Assembly (NCBI GenBank): GCA_032718475.1
Contig: JAUCBJ010002811.1
Coordinates: 50,993 to 114,992, forward strand
Source: Nemertoderma westbladi
Lineage: Eukaryota; Xenacoelomorpha; Nemertodermatida; Nemertodermatidae
Direction of reading: 5' to 3'
DNA length: 64,000 nucleotides
Below are positions 1-12,370 of this stretch, piece after piece (the stretch's first letter is position 1; the number at the start of each line of letters is the position of its first letter). Under the pieces are notes generated by a model, which was not told the origin of the DNA, ran no database searches, and was given only the letters and a program-made list of their open reading frames with translations. The translations under genes were made by a program, and so were the position numbers.

Positions 1-1156
1 TTTAATCGGGGACTGCAGCCCTGGTTTTTATTGAGATTTTACTTATTTCTGTCAGTTTTATTTATCTGTAATTGTAATATTGAGCAGAAGGCGTGTAAGC
101 CTGCTCAGATTGTATAAATAATTTGCAGGCCGGATTGTTGTCTAACTGTTGTTAGGTCTGAGGCGATTGCAGTGTGTGTAGAGTGTCTGTCTGATAAAGT
201 GCTAGTTAGGAAGGTGGGGGCATCCAGTGCTGTAAGGTAAATCCCCCCCGAAAGAATAAGTCGTACTACTTGGTTAGAACGCCTACTAACTAACCAATTC
301 GGAGTCTGCATATACTGTAGTTTATTTAGGCTTGACAGTAGTCTGCCAGCATTTGGTCTGTGTTTTATTTGAATAGTCTGCACGGGTAGTGTAATATTTA
401 TTATTCAGAGTTTATGCGAGTATTCGCAACCTCCAATTCCCCAAGTTTATTCCTACAGTAATTGTGCTTGATATACATACTGTTATAGTTAAATTAACCC
501 CGGTACTACATCAGGGCTGCTTGGCGTAGGTAAAGACTGGTGATTTTGTGCTCCAGTCACTCCAGCAGATACCGTGGTTCTTTTGGCTGTTCACGTATAT
601 TTAACTGCTGGTTATTTGTTGTATAAGTACTTGTACCTAATTTAGGGTTTAGAATACAGTGCTTTCCGAAGGTAATTTAGTGTGTAGGCAGTATATTTGT
701 GTTATAACGTGGTTAATAGGTACGTTAGCTCTGGTTGGCTTCGATAATTAACCTGTAGGTAAGGACACTCCAGGTACATAACGTAGTACTTATAGAGTTT
801 AAGACTATAAGTTGTCAGATGGTAGTATTTCCTTATCTGGACAACGCAACTTACTTACTACTGCTTTATTGGTTTCAACTACCGTAGTTTCCTGTCAGTT
901 TGTAAGAACCAGAAATTCTAACTCCTTGTTAGGCTGGTTTGTAGATTTCTTGTAAAATTACCCTAAAAATTGTACGTGTAACTTGTTTATTGTTTATTTA
1001 GAGATTGTAATCTCAACCTGATTGTAAGTAATTTGTAGTAATAAGTAACCTAGTAAAGTAGAATTATCTGTATTAGTGTCTAACAAGTAGCACTCCACTG
1101 AGAGCGTTCAGCTTCTGTGTAGTGACTCCTTATCTAGAAATAATAACATTTATTTC
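1..1156. repeat. Direct repeat A, LTR-like, about 1.16 kb (start outside window)
   Basis: The sequence reappears at 2631-3786 with roughly 25 differences that I could count by eye, so about 98 percent identity. The shared part ends exactly at ...TTTATTTCA in both places, which fits an LTR ending in CA. The left end cannot be seen because this copy is cut by the window edge. A 92-residue minus-strand ORF (105-383) exists in both copies only because the repeat is duplicated. I do not treat it as a gene. A plausible reading is an LTR of a young element, but no primer binding site follows it. Confidence 0.75.
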
Positions 1157-1368
1157 ATAGCAGTCTATTGCCTATAACAATTGACATACAAGTGTAGGCC
1201 TATTTACAGATTCAGTCAGTCAGAAGTAGGATTACTTTCGGTTTGCGTTTTTCGTACCAGTATCCTGTTTACCTGTTGTCTCTGTGCTTCTGTGTACTGG
1301 TATCGAAATAGGCTGACACCCGATGTCACCACTGATATACTGACATTGAAACAGTGGGGTGTTACCAG
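1157..1368 (+). repeat. Segment shared with the leader of the second BEL copy
   Basis: This 212 bp piece starts just after direct repeat A and ends at GGGGTGTTACCAG, immediately before the LTR. A clearly related sequence lies in inverse orientation at about 54329-54540, roughly 450 bp upstream of the gag remnant of copy 2. The shared blocks include TTTCGGTTTGCGTTTTTCGT and the terminal GTGTTACCAG. It may be part of the 5' leader of the BEL-type element, displaced in copy 1. Confidence 0.6.
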
Positions 1369-2476
1369 TGTAAAAGCTTTTGCGGACATAACAAGTCATT
1401 TTTACGCAATGCGCAGAATACTCTAAAATAGCCCTAAATTTATGCAACTACGCGACGGGAAGGAATTGGAACCCAGATAACGAAATCTGTCAGCTGATTC
1501 TTTGTGGACATGGAGGTTCTTTGTTCTGTCTTTTTCAGCCAATCAGAGCAATTTTCACTTTATGTCTAACAGAAACCTATGGAAACTCACGCAATGCATT
1601 ACGGTCTTTGTTTACTATTTTCTGAGCATCAGAACTAACTCAGAATTTTCTGTGCTTCTGTGTGGAAGTTTCAGACTTTGGCCTAGGAACATCAGATGGC
1701 CTTGATTATAAGAACGTAAATCTATTAACTGAACATGCCACAATGAACACTGAAACATCATCGTAACACTCTCTACATACCATTGAACACTGACTGTTCA
1801 CCGCATTATTTTACTTCTGTTTATAGTACCTATTAATTGTTGTTATATTAATGGATATTGATGTTATATTTGGAGAATACCGATAAATAATCATAAACCC
1901 CTCAATCTTATTGATTACTGAGGTAAGAGGAATAGAGTTTACCGGTAGCAACTGCGACTTAAATTATAGTGGTTTGTGTGAATTAAATGCTATTTCATAA
2001 TCCCTACGTGTGTCAGTTGCGATCCTCCTTATATATGAACAAATTCAGTGACGGTCGGCAGATTAGTGCGAACTAGTGTGAAGTAGTGTGAAGGTTAATA
2101 AAGCATCTACTAAATAATGCGCTATTTACGAAACTCTGTGGCCATCTAGTTGTGATTAGTATAAGTCATAACTCTGTTTTTATACTTAAAGCGCCACGTC
2201 CTAAAGGAACTGTTAATATTTCCCCGAAAATAAATATAGTTGTCAGAGATTATATAGTAGCGATCAATCAAATAATACAGTAGGTCTACACTGCAATAAC
2301 TCTCAAGGAATCTGAATCCAGTCTCCCACACCGTGGGTCATACGCCACGCACGGACTGGCTTCGGCTGATGTAACTTCAGTACACTAGGTAATTGATAAA
2401 GGCTAAAGTCGATTTATAAACAAGAGGACAACTAAAATTGGCAGGTTAAACTGCTAAAGGTCTAAAAGCGCGAACA
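1369..2476 (+). mobile_element. LTR of the composite BEL-type element (upstream copy, divergent)
   Basis: It begins TGTAAAAGCTTTTGCGGACA and ends AAAGCGCGAACA, so it has TG...CA ends. Its flanks lose similarity to the copy at 17020-18157 at exactly these points. The two are clearly homologous but differ by many substitutions and indels (roughly 85 percent by eye), so they may not be the two LTRs of one insertion. No target-site duplication is visible at either end, and no tRNA-complementary primer site follows. It may be a solo LTR or a rearranged 5' LTR. Confidence 0.7.
2030..2102 (+). promoter_or_regulatory. LTR promoter: TATA box and polyadenylation signal
   Basis: TATATAT lies at 2030-2036 and AATAAA at 2097-2102. 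The order TATA, about 65 bp, AATAAA is what an LTR with a short R region should show. The same pair is preserved in the LTR at 17020-18157. In the third LTR (43101-44382) the TATA is kept but AATAAA has changed. Confidence 0.6.
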
Positions 2477-2630
2477 TTAATAGATTTCAAGTTTCTTTAT
2501 TGCACCGTAGGCAATAAAGTCGAATGTACCGGTCGGACGGTAAGCTGTAGGCCTAATCACCCGAACCGGTACTTAAAGGTAGAGCAGTATTATTTCGATT
2601 GTGATAATTATATACCGGTAGGTCTTAATA

Positions 2631-3786
2631 TTTAATCGGGGACTGCAGCCCTGGTTTTTATTGAGATTTTACTTATTTCTGTCAGTTTTATTTATCTGTA
2701 AGTGTAATATTGAGCAGAAGGCGTGTAAGCCTGCTCAGATTGTATAAATAATTTGCAGGCCGGATTGTTGTCTAACTGTTGTTAGGTCTGAGGCGATTGC
2801 AGTGTGTATAGAGTGTCTGTCCGATAAAGTGCTAGTTAGGAAGGTGGGGGCATCCAGTGCTGTAAGGTAAATCCCCCCCAAAAGAATAAGTCGTACTACT
2901 TGGTTAGAACGCCTACTAACTAACCATTTCGGAGTCTGCATATACTGTAGTTTATTTAGGCTTGACAGTAGTCTGCCAGCATTTGGTCTGTGTTTTATTT
3001 GAATAGTCTGCACGGGTAGCGTAATATTTATTATTCAGAGTTTATGCGAGTATTCGCAACCTCCAATTCCCCAAGTTTATTCCTACAGTAATTGTGCTTG
3101 TTATACATACCGTTATAGTTAAATTAACCCCGGTACTACATCAGGGCTGCTTGGTGCAGGTAAAGACTGGTGATTTTGTGCTCCGGTCACTCCAGCAGAT
3201 ACCGTGGTTCTTTTGGCTGTTCACGTATATTTAACTGCTGGTTATTTGTTGTATAAGTACTTATACCTAATTTAGGGTTTAGAGTACAGTGCTTTCCGAA
3301 TGTAATTTAGTGTGTAGGCAGTATATTTGTGTTATAACGTGGTTAATAGGTACGTTAGCTCTGGTTGGCTTCGATAATTAACCTCTAGGTAAGGACACTC
3401 CGGGTACATAACGTAGTACTTATAGAGTTTAAGACTATAAGTCGTCAGACGGTGGTATTTCCTTATCTGGACAACGCAACTTACTTACTACTGCTTTATT
3501 GGTTTCAACTACCGTAGTTTCCTGTCAGTTTGTAAGAACCAGAAATTCTAACTCCTTGTTAGGCTGGTTTGTAGATTTCTTGTAAAATTACCCTAAAAAT
3601 TGTACGTGTAACTTGTTTATTTTTTATTAAGAGATTGTAATCTCAACCTGATTGTAAGTAATTTGTAGTAATAAGTAACTTAGTAAAGTAGAATTATCTG
3701 TATTAGTGTCTACAAGTAGCACTCCACTGAGAGCGTTCAGCTTCTGTGTAGTGACTCCTTATCCAGAAATAATAACATTTATTTCA
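2631..3786. repeat. Direct repeat B, LTR-like, about 1.16 kb
   Basis: Near-identical partner of the repeat at 1-1156, in the same orientation. The two flank a 1.47 kb interval that contains the shared leader segment and a divergent LTR. It lies only about 460 bp upstream of the gag pseudogene. After it comes AATATTGTCAAAACC, with no obvious primer binding site. It is either a solo LTR or one LTR of a small chimeric element. Confidence 0.75.
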
Positions 3787-4247
3787 AATATTGTCAAAAC
3801 CCTTTATACGGGTATATATATATTTATAAATCAACTCAAACAGATTTATAAAATAGTAGGCCTGTTATACATCAATTAGGTCTTAATATCAGTTGAACTA
3901 CTGCTTAATATCAGTAATAAAGTAAAGGGAAGTAGCCCAAAAATCCAGAAATTTAGTTATTATTAAATAATTGACATTACCAGTATTTACGGTAAGCTTA
4001 TTATATTTATATTAATTTAGGCTGAAATTATATACCGGTATTCTGTGACTGATCCTAGTCTGTAATACTACTTATATATATACTATAAGTGTATACCGGT
4101 ATTTTAATACTATACTTATATATATATATCACATTACACTGAGTAACGATATCGGTAACTAACTACTAGGCTGACAGTTCATACTGATTCTTCTAGACTT
4201 GCTTTAACTGTCATTATAGTAGTAGGCATTCAACTGTAAAATAAATC
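3787..4247. other. AT-rich leader before gag, no gene seen
   Basis: Low-complexity AT-rich sequence with TATATA runs and several ACCGGTA words, a motif that recurs through the window. I see no ORF, RNA or splice signal that I can defend. Confidence 0.4.
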
Positions 4248-7150
4248 ATGTCTGACACAAAGCAAACACTGTCAGATAGTCTCCTAGAAAGAACGATCTG
4301 TGACCCAGATAAAAGTATCGAACATCTCAGACCGAAGTCCAAATCCCCTCCTACTGTAAGAAAGGTTATCCCTACAGTAGTAGTATCAGACCATAGGCTA
4401 GTAAAGCATCATAGGTCTATTATAGGCACTAGATCTCAAGTTAAGTGAGACCAAGAGACGGCAGTTAAACAACAGCAGCACTCGAGCCGAGAACTTATTT
4501 CTCAACAGCAGAATAACTCTTAGTAGTTCTGACACTGAAGAGTTAACACCCGAGATCGGAGCAAGGATGGCAGAAGCGGTTTATCCAGATCCACTTCTAA
4601 TTCTTCCTGGGGCCGTACTCACTAGAGTATTGATCACTGTGGAGGAACATCAAGCCGATTGGACGAGAAATAAGAGATCGACCAGGGACAGTTATGCTGG
4701 ATACACGATGGAGGAACTAAGGTCTATTGTAGAGATGCAATGGAACTTCCCCGGACCCGGACTCCCGTTTAACTTATCGGAAGCTGCCTGGGAGGACTTA
4801 TACCGAATGGGGATGGTAAGGGACACTCGAGATCCAGCTGTATGGAAGAGGTCAGCAGCAGGATATGTCCAAGGATTCTTCAACTCCTTGGAACGATTAG
4901 AAGAACATCTATTTCAACAATGACAAGGACCTCAAGAGCAGGGAGAGCTGCTTTATCAAGTGCGAGAACGAATCTTGCGGATTAGATTAGTACTTTCAGC
5001 CTTTGAGGAGGCCTCGAAGAGAAGCCAAGACACGTCATTGCAAGTGGCTGTAAAGACTTGGTTCCAAAGAGTGAGTGTTAAGGTCCAGGGAACGACACAA
5101 TGGAAAGTTCAGCTAACTGAGCGCATGACCCACGGAGAATCAACAGACGCCACCTTTTCTCATGTGGAAGGCGAAGCGATATCCGAAAAACCTCAGAAGA
5201 AAGATACTATTGATATCTATCTGTCGGATTATCAACGATTTATAGGTGACAAAGAACTCAGAAGACGGCTAGCTGGACTTCATCCTAATAGTGAGGGAGC
5301 CAAATTCGTGTTAGATTCTTTAGATGCGGAAATATTAGCTGCGGAGCAGGCTAAATTTGATGAAAGCATCATCATGGCAATGGACCAAGAAGGGCAAATA
5401 AGGAAAAGGCAAATAGAAGACCGAAAGTTAGCAGCAGTGGAGGCAGCGGCCGCGAAAGAAGCTGAAAGGAAAGCGGCAGTGGCAGTGGCAGCGGCAGCAG
5501 CAGTGGCAGCGGCAGCAGCAGTGGCAGCGGCAGCGGCAGAATCTGAAAGAAAGGCAGCGGCGGCAGTGGCAGAAGCAGAACGGAAGGCATCCGAGGCGAC
5601 AGCCCAACTCGAGTTGGAGAACCTTCAGGTGAAACAAGATTACTTAAATAAACAGAGAGCAGCTACTCAGATACAACTACTGAGTCGATCCACTCCCAGA
5701 AGACAGGGATTTACCTCCTCAGATGAAGGTGATACAACGGATCCTGAGGGTAAAGGCACTCAATCTCGTTCAAGCGGATGTAGAAGAGCGCCACACCAGC
5801 AGAAGTTGCCTAATTTGCCTCCTGCGGTGAGAAGGCAACTAGCTAATGTAGATTTAAGTAATCAGGAGCCTACAGACCAAATTATTAGAGTAGAAAGACT
5901 CCCTACTATAGTAGATGAGCCTGAAATAATTAGGCCTGTCATTGAAGCCACTCCGGTGATAGAGACCCCTGTACTTCAAGAACCTAACTCTAAATTCCCT
6001 TTGCACAGTACTAAACTACCTGTGCCCAGTAGACAAGCCCTGGAATCACACCCAGACCTGGACGCCGAGCAAGACATAAATGAATTGTCTCCCGTCGTCC
6101 CTATGTGCCACCCAGCTACCATGTTGGCGGCTCCCGCTTCTGCGGTTGAGTGGGTGGACGAGGGACGACAGGGGATGAATCGGCTGCTCGGACAGCTGGA
6201 GGACCACAAGAAGCAGTCTTCCCAGCAGGTCCGAGAATTGGAAGGGACTGTTCAGCTGTTAAAGGGAACAGTAAGAGAGCGCAGGTAAGACAAGTTTGGG
6301 ATACACTAAAAATCAGGTATGGTAATAGGACTAACATAGCTAGATATTTATAAGCGAAATTAGTAGCGCCCCGAAAGTTTCTTAGCAGCGGGATTATAGA
6401 GTTTTCTGATGAGATTCAGGAGATCTGTAGACAGTTAGATTGGTTAGGTAAGTCTCAGTAATACCAGAGTTCTATGGTTGTTGGAGCCGTGGCATCTACT
6501 TTGCCAAAGGGTGGAGTAGGTACTCGTTGGGACAAAAAGGTTCTCTATTTAATAGACCAACAACATAGAGATCCAACCATGACGGACCTTCTGTCATTCT
6601 TAAACAGAGAGGTAAGATTACAACTCCTAAAACAGTCTAGAGAGAAGACTCCGGAAAGTAAGGTAAGTGAAAAACCCGTTACTAGGAGAGAGGTAACACC
6701 AGTGTGTTATACGGATTGTGGGAGTCAGAAGATGTCCTACGATGAGAACAGCGGTAAGGACACCGAAAGATCTTATTATGTCAATAAAGTTAGGAAAGAC
6801 GTAAGTAGATCTAAGTCTCAAACCAGTGACAGGAGAGAACAGGTAACAACTCCTCCTACATCTCCTAAGAGAATTCATGGAAGAAAGCCTGAAGAAAGAA
6901 CAAGTGTGCACAACACAACACAGGTTAAAGTAAGTAACATCAAACCCAAGTGTGTATTGTGCGACGGGCCACATCGCTTGAGTGGGTGTGATGAATTCTT
7001 AAAGAAATCCCTGAAGGATAGACGTGATGTCATGTGGGATAAGCGGTTGTGTTATAATTGCCTCAGAAGAGGACATCAATGACGAACCTGCTACTCAGAC
7101 GCGAAGTGTGCTAAGTGCGGCGCAAAACATCATATCTTGTTGCACACAGA
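4248..7150 (+). pseudogene. gag: BEL/Pao gag, broken
   Basis: Gag packages the element RNA in cytoplasmic particles. The reading frame appears to begin at 4248 or at the better-context ATG at 4567. It is interrupted by TGA codons at 4446 and 4921, by a frame change near 4520, and by breaks near 6290-6470 and 7080. Visible parts are a Gln/Ser-rich N-terminus, an alpha-helical middle, and an alanine/valine-rich Lys-Glu coiled segment (5440-5600) encoded by a GCA/GCG microsatellite. Three zinc knuckles sit at the C-terminus: CVLCDGPHRLSGC near 6950, CYNCLRRGH near 7050 and CAKCGAKHH near 7115. Three knuckles are typical of BEL/Pao Gag. The copy 2 counterpart is at 53274-53900. Confidence 0.8.
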
Positions 7151-8191
7151 ATTTGACAGAACCCGTACGAGTCAGGTTAGTGAGCCCGAACTACATGTCC
7201 AATTCAGTGATGTGAACGACACTGACCACAGTTCGGAGATGGAAGGATTCTACACGGACGAATTCTCCGATGAAAATGAATCCTGTTATATGATTAACAC
7301 AGCTGTGTATCGAGCACTTATGTACGAGACAGATACAGAAGGAGAAGATCCTCGACTGACTATTCCGGATCGACAGCCATCTTGGAAAGCGCCAACTTCC
7401 TCTGTTGGTATCCGAGAATTCCCTGTGGTGCAACTGAGGGTCCATGGGATAGGGAAGAGCTTGATAGTAAATGCCCTCCTTGACTCCGGCAGTACAGGCA
7501 CCTTTATTGATAAAGAACTAGCCGAAGACATTTTTGCTGGACAAACCAAGTTGAACCTTTCTGGAATTATGCAGGTTTGAAATCCACAGTAGCCACAGAT
7601 TACTACGTGGATGCGTTGTCCACTCCCCAGGATGAACTAGGAGAAAATAGTGTAAAGTCGGTCAAAATGGTGGCGATAAAGAACTTTGCTACTAGCCAAG
7701 TGGAGCCTTACAACTGGGATGAAGACCGTTTTACCCAGCAACATAGTATACCTAGATTCAACACAGATTATCCAGGGGTGCAGATCTTACTCGGCCAAAA
7801 TGCGCACGAAGCGCTTGCGACATTAGAAAAACGGCCTGCTCGACCGCAACCACTTCAGACGTATGCAGGAAGAACTAGAGTAGGTTGGTACTTTACTGGA
7901 CCTTCTCATAGGACCTTAAGGGAAAGACTCCCAAATGAACAAATCCACCAGGTGAGTGAATGGAAAGAAGAAGTCAGTGAAGAAAAAATCCCAGCTGAGG
8001 AAACTCCATACTCCTCAGACAACGACGACATCAACCATTTGTATGATGAGGAAAATGTCATAGATATCCTCACTGAAAACCAAACTTGGTCAAACCAAGT
8101 CAACCTATGCCATATTATCAGTCAACCTGGTGGACAATTTACCTATAACGATGAATTAAACGAAGTGATAGATCGAAGCCGTAGAGCCTAA
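7137..8191 (+). pseudogene. pol: BEL/Pao aspartic protease region of pol, broken
   Basis: The protease cleaves the Gag-Pol polyprotein. The catalytic signature DSGST is encoded at 7482-7496, preceded by the hydrophobic NALL typical of retropepsins. A conserved BEL/Pao stretch follows, with YPGVQILLGQNAHEAL near 7770 and RTRVGWYFTGP near 7880. The frame breaks near 7580, where one ORF stops and the next starts 3 bp earlier in another frame. An acidic linker (7940-8090) leads into the RT. This whole segment is deleted in copy 2, so copy 1 is the only source for it in the window. Confidence 0.75.
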
Positions 8192-8207
8192 TTCCTACGA
8201 CAAAGCC

Positions 8208-8980
8208 TTGTCTGTCAAGGAAGAGAGAGCCAAGCAGATTCAGGAAACGACTACACGTTATCTGAAGGAAGAAAGTCGCTATGAGATTGGTCTTCCGTTT
8301 CGACGGCGCGAACCCAGCTTCGTAAATAACCAACCTTTAGCGGAAAAGAGAATCGCACAACTACATCGGCGTCTGACGGCTAACGTTCAAGCCAGGGAAA
8401 TGTATAAAACCCAACTGAAGAAATTTATTGACCAGGGATACGCAGAGCGAGTTCCGGAAGAAACACCCATAACAGAGAGAATGTATTATCTAACACATCA
8501 TTACGTTCCCAAGCCCGGTAAACCCAACGAAGTCCGGGTAGTGTTTGATGGCTCCGCCCTTTACATGGGTCAATCCCTGAATTCAGAACTGTTGCCGGGA
8601 CCCAACTTACTCCAATCTGGATCATCTCAAGCCCCTCGAACGCTTGTTCGGTAGTGCGTACCACTGCCGATGACAACCGAGACGCCTTCTCTAAAGCGGT
8701 TATCGACAACATCAAATGGGATATATACATGGACGACAATTTAAAGTCCCTCCCATCAGTGGAAGAAGCCATTGATATTGCCAAGGGAACAGTAGAGTGC
8801 TTGCAACGCGGTGGATTTCAGCTAACCAAATTCACTAGTAACTCCCGTGAGTTTCTGGAATCGATCCCGGTAGAAGACCGAGGTGTTAAAGATCTGGACC
8901 TCATCAAGGACGATCTTCTGGAAACCAAGACACTTGGATTAAAATGGGACACGGAGAGAGATATCTTGTTTTTCCAGTGA
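8208..8980 (+). pseudogene. pol: BEL/Pao reverse transcriptase, broken and internally deleted
   Basis: The fingers/palm start is recognisable as YYLTHHYVPKPGKPNEVRVV followed by GQSLNSELLPGP (about 8480-8610). The catalytic YMDD is at 8726-8737. Between GPNLLQ (about 8615) and the segment that reads SSPSNACSVVRTTADDN (about 8625-8680) the block expected to hold the first catalytic Asp is missing. By comparison with known BEL/Pao RTs that is about 60-70 residues, an inference. A stop at 8652 and a frame change complete the damage. The domain cannot be active. Confidence 0.8.
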
Positions 8981-9742
8981 AAACAACGAGAGAATCCAGT
9001 TAGAACTAAACGGATTTGTCTAAGTATCCTGAGCACTTATTTTGATCCATTGGGATTTATTAGCCCAGTTATATTAGTTACTCCGAGCTTAGTGCAACAA
9101 ATGTGGCTCGAAAACCACTCGTGGGATGATCCACTTAAGGGAGAAATACTAAAGAAGTGGATGAAATGGGAAGATTCTCTACCATCCATCGAGATCTTTA
9201 AGATTTCCCGTTCATATTTTGGTCACATTCTCCCAACGTATTCCTATCAACTCCATGTGTTTGGAGACGCCAGCGATATGGGAATAGGTATAGTAGCCTA
9301 CCTGAGGGTTGAAACTCCGGATGGAATTAAAGTTGCCTTGGTCACCTCTAAAGCCCTAATAAACAACAAACTACGAGTTCCTAGAGCGGAGTTAAAGGCG
9401 GCTCTATACGCTACAGCCATCGGCCGGAATGTAACAGAACAGATCGACTATCCACTGGAGAAAACTGTCTATTGGACTGATGCTTTACTCGTTCTGGAGT
9501 ATATAACAAATGAAGTCTGTCAGTTCAGTGTCTTCATTACCAACAGAGTAGCCATTATACTCAGTCACTCTAATGTAGATCAATGGAGACATTGCCCCGG
9601 GACGATTAATCCAGCTGACATCGCCTCTAGAGGAGCAACTCATCAAGAACTGATAGATACCCCAGACTGGTTAGGTGGATCCAACTTCCTAAGTAAAGAA
9701 GAGGATGAATGGCCCCTCATTGGCGGAGAAAGTCAAACCTAA
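8981..9742 (+). pseudogene. pol: RT thumb and RNase H of BEL/Pao pol
   Basis: RNase H removes the RNA strand during reverse transcription. The frame contains VFGDASDMGIGIVAYLR (first catalytic Asp), VPRAELKAALYA (catalytic Glu), YWTDALLVLEY (catalytic Asp) and the BEL hallmark WRHCPGTINPADIASRG. A TGA at 8978 separates it from the RT. In copy 2 the same part is uninterrupted. Confidence 0.8.
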
Positions 9743-11483
9743 AACCCAGACGAGTAAATCAAAGTTATTTAAACCCGTGATAGATCTGTCTGTACTACAC
9801 ACCTCCGGAGACGACACTGTGGATCTAAACTCACCCATTACGACTAGATCCGTTATAGAAATTAGAGAAAGAGACTGGAAATCTGGAACACCAGATGTCT
9901 CGCAAGGACTCTCCCCTCTCCTGCAGAGAGCAATAGATCATTATAGCTCCTAGAATCGGCTTTGCAAGGCCGTTGTGTGTCTTAAAAGATGTTTCCATCA
10001 TCACTATTCCAGGACAAAGATCGCTAGTGATACCGCTCCAATAGTATCCGAAAAGGTTCATGTTATTAAAGACCTTCCCACTTATAAAGTGTCTGATAGG
10101 TTTCTGACTGAGAAGATCAGTTACCAAGAGCATGAGGATACCAATAAGCAGATACTGAGACTCCTGCAATGCTACGAAGATTCCGATAAGTATTTCCTGT
10201 TGTTGAGAAATCCACAGATGCGCTTAAGGGATCGTTTCTCTAGCACAATGATAGATGGGTTAATACGTGTAGGAGGGAGATTAACTAATGCTCCATTGTC
10301 CTTTAACACTAAATTTCCCATACTCATTAGAAATCTTGAAATACAAATCAAGATGATTGTAGATGTTCACAGTAGGCTTTACCATGCTGGTAGAGAACGA
10401 GTTCTTAACGAAATTCGAACTCGCTATTATTTCCATAAGCCCCGTAGAGCTCTAAACAAAGTTCTTAGGAACTGTATACCCTGTAGGAAAGCATTTAGTA
10501 GGCCTTTAACACAGCGAGAGGCAGAATTACCTAGGGAACGAGTAAGCTTCTTTGAACCACCCTTTACTAATACTGGTGTGGATTTATTTGGCCCTATTGA
10601 AGTATATCGTGCTAGGACTATAGTCAAGCGATAGTCAAGCTGTATGACTTGTAGAGCGATCCATCTAGATATGGTGGACGATCTATCTACCAACAGCTTC
10701 ATACTGAGTTAACGCTGACAGATCGCACGTTTTGGGACTAGCAACACTATGAGATCCGACAAAGGAATGAACTTCATTGGCGCCAATAATGAGATCAAAG
10801 CTTACGTGAAAGATTGGAACCAAAGACAGGTGGACGATCAGCTAAGGGTAACAGCATCTAGCTGGACCTTCAAAGCCATCGACGCCCCTTGGTGGGGAGG
10901 AAGTTGGGAGAGACTAATACGGAGCGTGAAGACCGCATTTCACTTTATAGTGCCATGCCGCGCGTATCTCACCGACGAACTCTTGCGGAAGTTAATGGAA
11001 GAAATTGCCGCCTATCTTAACGAGAGACTGCTTATGTCAGTCTCATCAAGTCCCGACTCCCTAGAAGCGCTAACACCCGTGCATTTCCTACTAAAGAAAC
11101 CTGTAGCCATGCTCCCGCAATCGGACATCACGGACGGAGACAAATACTGCCGACAAACTTGGCAACTTATGCAGTTATTATCCCGTCGTTTTGCTGACCA
11201 TTTCGAAAAACATTATCTTCCTACGCTACAACTTCGAACAAAGTGATTTGCGCAGCAAGAAAACGTCAGCGCCGGAGACATGGTCCTTATCGTGGAATCA
11301 GATCTTCCATGTAAGAGGTGGCAGACAGGTCGTATCATCGAGACTCATATATCCGATGATGGTTTAGTGCGATCGGTAGAACTCGTCGTCATGCGACGTA
11401 ACTTTAAGAAACCTGGAATTGTATTCGAAACACAACAACATAATCGCCCAGTGGGTCGTTTATGTTTACTGGAAAGAGACTGA
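9705..11483 (+). pseudogene. pol: BEL/Pao integrase, broken
   Basis: Integrase inserts the cDNA into host DNA. Visible parts are the HHCC zinc domain (H...H and CIPCRK near 10480), the first catalytic Asp in GVDLFGPIEV (about 10575), the second in RSDKGMNFIG (about 10755), the Glu in GGSWERLIRSVK (about 10900), and the C-terminal SH3-like tail with MVLIVESDLPCKRWQTGRII (about 11280). Stops near 9951, 10632, 10710 and 11244 break it. The downstream boundary CTGGAGTGGG then TGTGTGAC resembles a polypurine tract next to an LTR start, but no matching 5' LTR is found. Confidence 0.8.
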
Positions 11484-12130
11484 GAGTTGTCCGGGAACTA
11501 TGGAAGGCAAGAGACTCTTCCTACGACCACCTCCCTAATCCAACAAACATCTAGGGACTCCCCAACGTAACAGCGTCTGGAGTGGGTGTGTGACTCCATT
11601 ATTTTATTTTTTTTATTATTTTTATAATTATGTATGTATTATTATGTAATTTTATTATTATAATCGTTTTCTTTAATTTTATTTAATAGAATAATATTTT
11701 AACGATTATTCAGTAGTTTAGTGCAATATATTCGTGTTTAATACTTAATTACTTAGCATAATATATTTCGTTTAACGGCGAGAAATAATTCATTTTCTCT
11801 TTCCTTACTGTCCGTATCATATTATAAATACGTGACTACAGTAAGATGAAATGTCTGTACTTATTAAAAGTACAATATACCGCCCCTACTATACTCAAGT
11901 ATTATTGGTAAGTAGAGTATTAGGAATACAAAGTTCAGATCTTCGTGTCTCGGCTAAACCAAGCTCTGGTTAGACCTTGGAAATGACTTGCCTCTTCTCA
12001 CTGACATTGCTTCTTGCAATATTGCTCTCATACCGTATCTTAAATAATACATATAGTAGAATGATGTCCATTTAACAGCAGCGTTGAAATGCAAAATAAA
12101 TCTATTAAACTCTTTGACCATCTGAAATTG

Positions 12131-12240
12131 TAGTCGATTAAGATATCGCGGCACCCACCGATATACTTGAAAGACAAAATTCTAGAATCAGTGGTGAACG
12201 TCCCCAGACATGTTCTGGAATAAATCGGTGCCCATCTTAA
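12131..12240 (+). ncRNA. Structured RNA unit 1 of the pol-X spacer
   Basis: Long-range pairing is visible: TTAAGAT (12138-12144) with ATCTTAA (12234-12240), and GGCACC (12150-12155) with GGTGCC (12227-12232). A hairpin CCAGA-loop-TCTGG sits at 12204-12218, and an unpaired-looking AAAGACA at 12170-12176. The unit recurs at 12371-12485 and twice in copy 2. In the four copies the CCAGA/TCTGG stem is constant while the loop varies (CATGT twice, CAAGC, CCTGC). AAAGACA is also kept in all four. Function is inferred only. The two-fold repetition and AAAGACA recall constitutive transport elements that bind NXF1. Confidence 0.5.
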
Positions 12241-12370
12241 ATATTAAATATTTAATAAATATTTATAAAATCTGTTAAAACAAATGTTACAATAGAGTAA
12301 ATGCTGACAAATTAACTCTAGAAAATCTATAAATCAAAATCTGTTAAAGTTTAGATCCTCTAAAATTCTA

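Noticed and set aside
105-383. 92-residue minus-strand ORF also present at 2735-3013
   Set aside because: Both lie in the two nearly identical direct repeats. The conserved frame follows from recent duplication, and the protein shows no domain.
5372-5637. Leu/Pro- and Cys-rich minus-strand ORFs
   Set aside because: Shadows of the alanine-rich GCA/GCG stretch of gag on the other strand.
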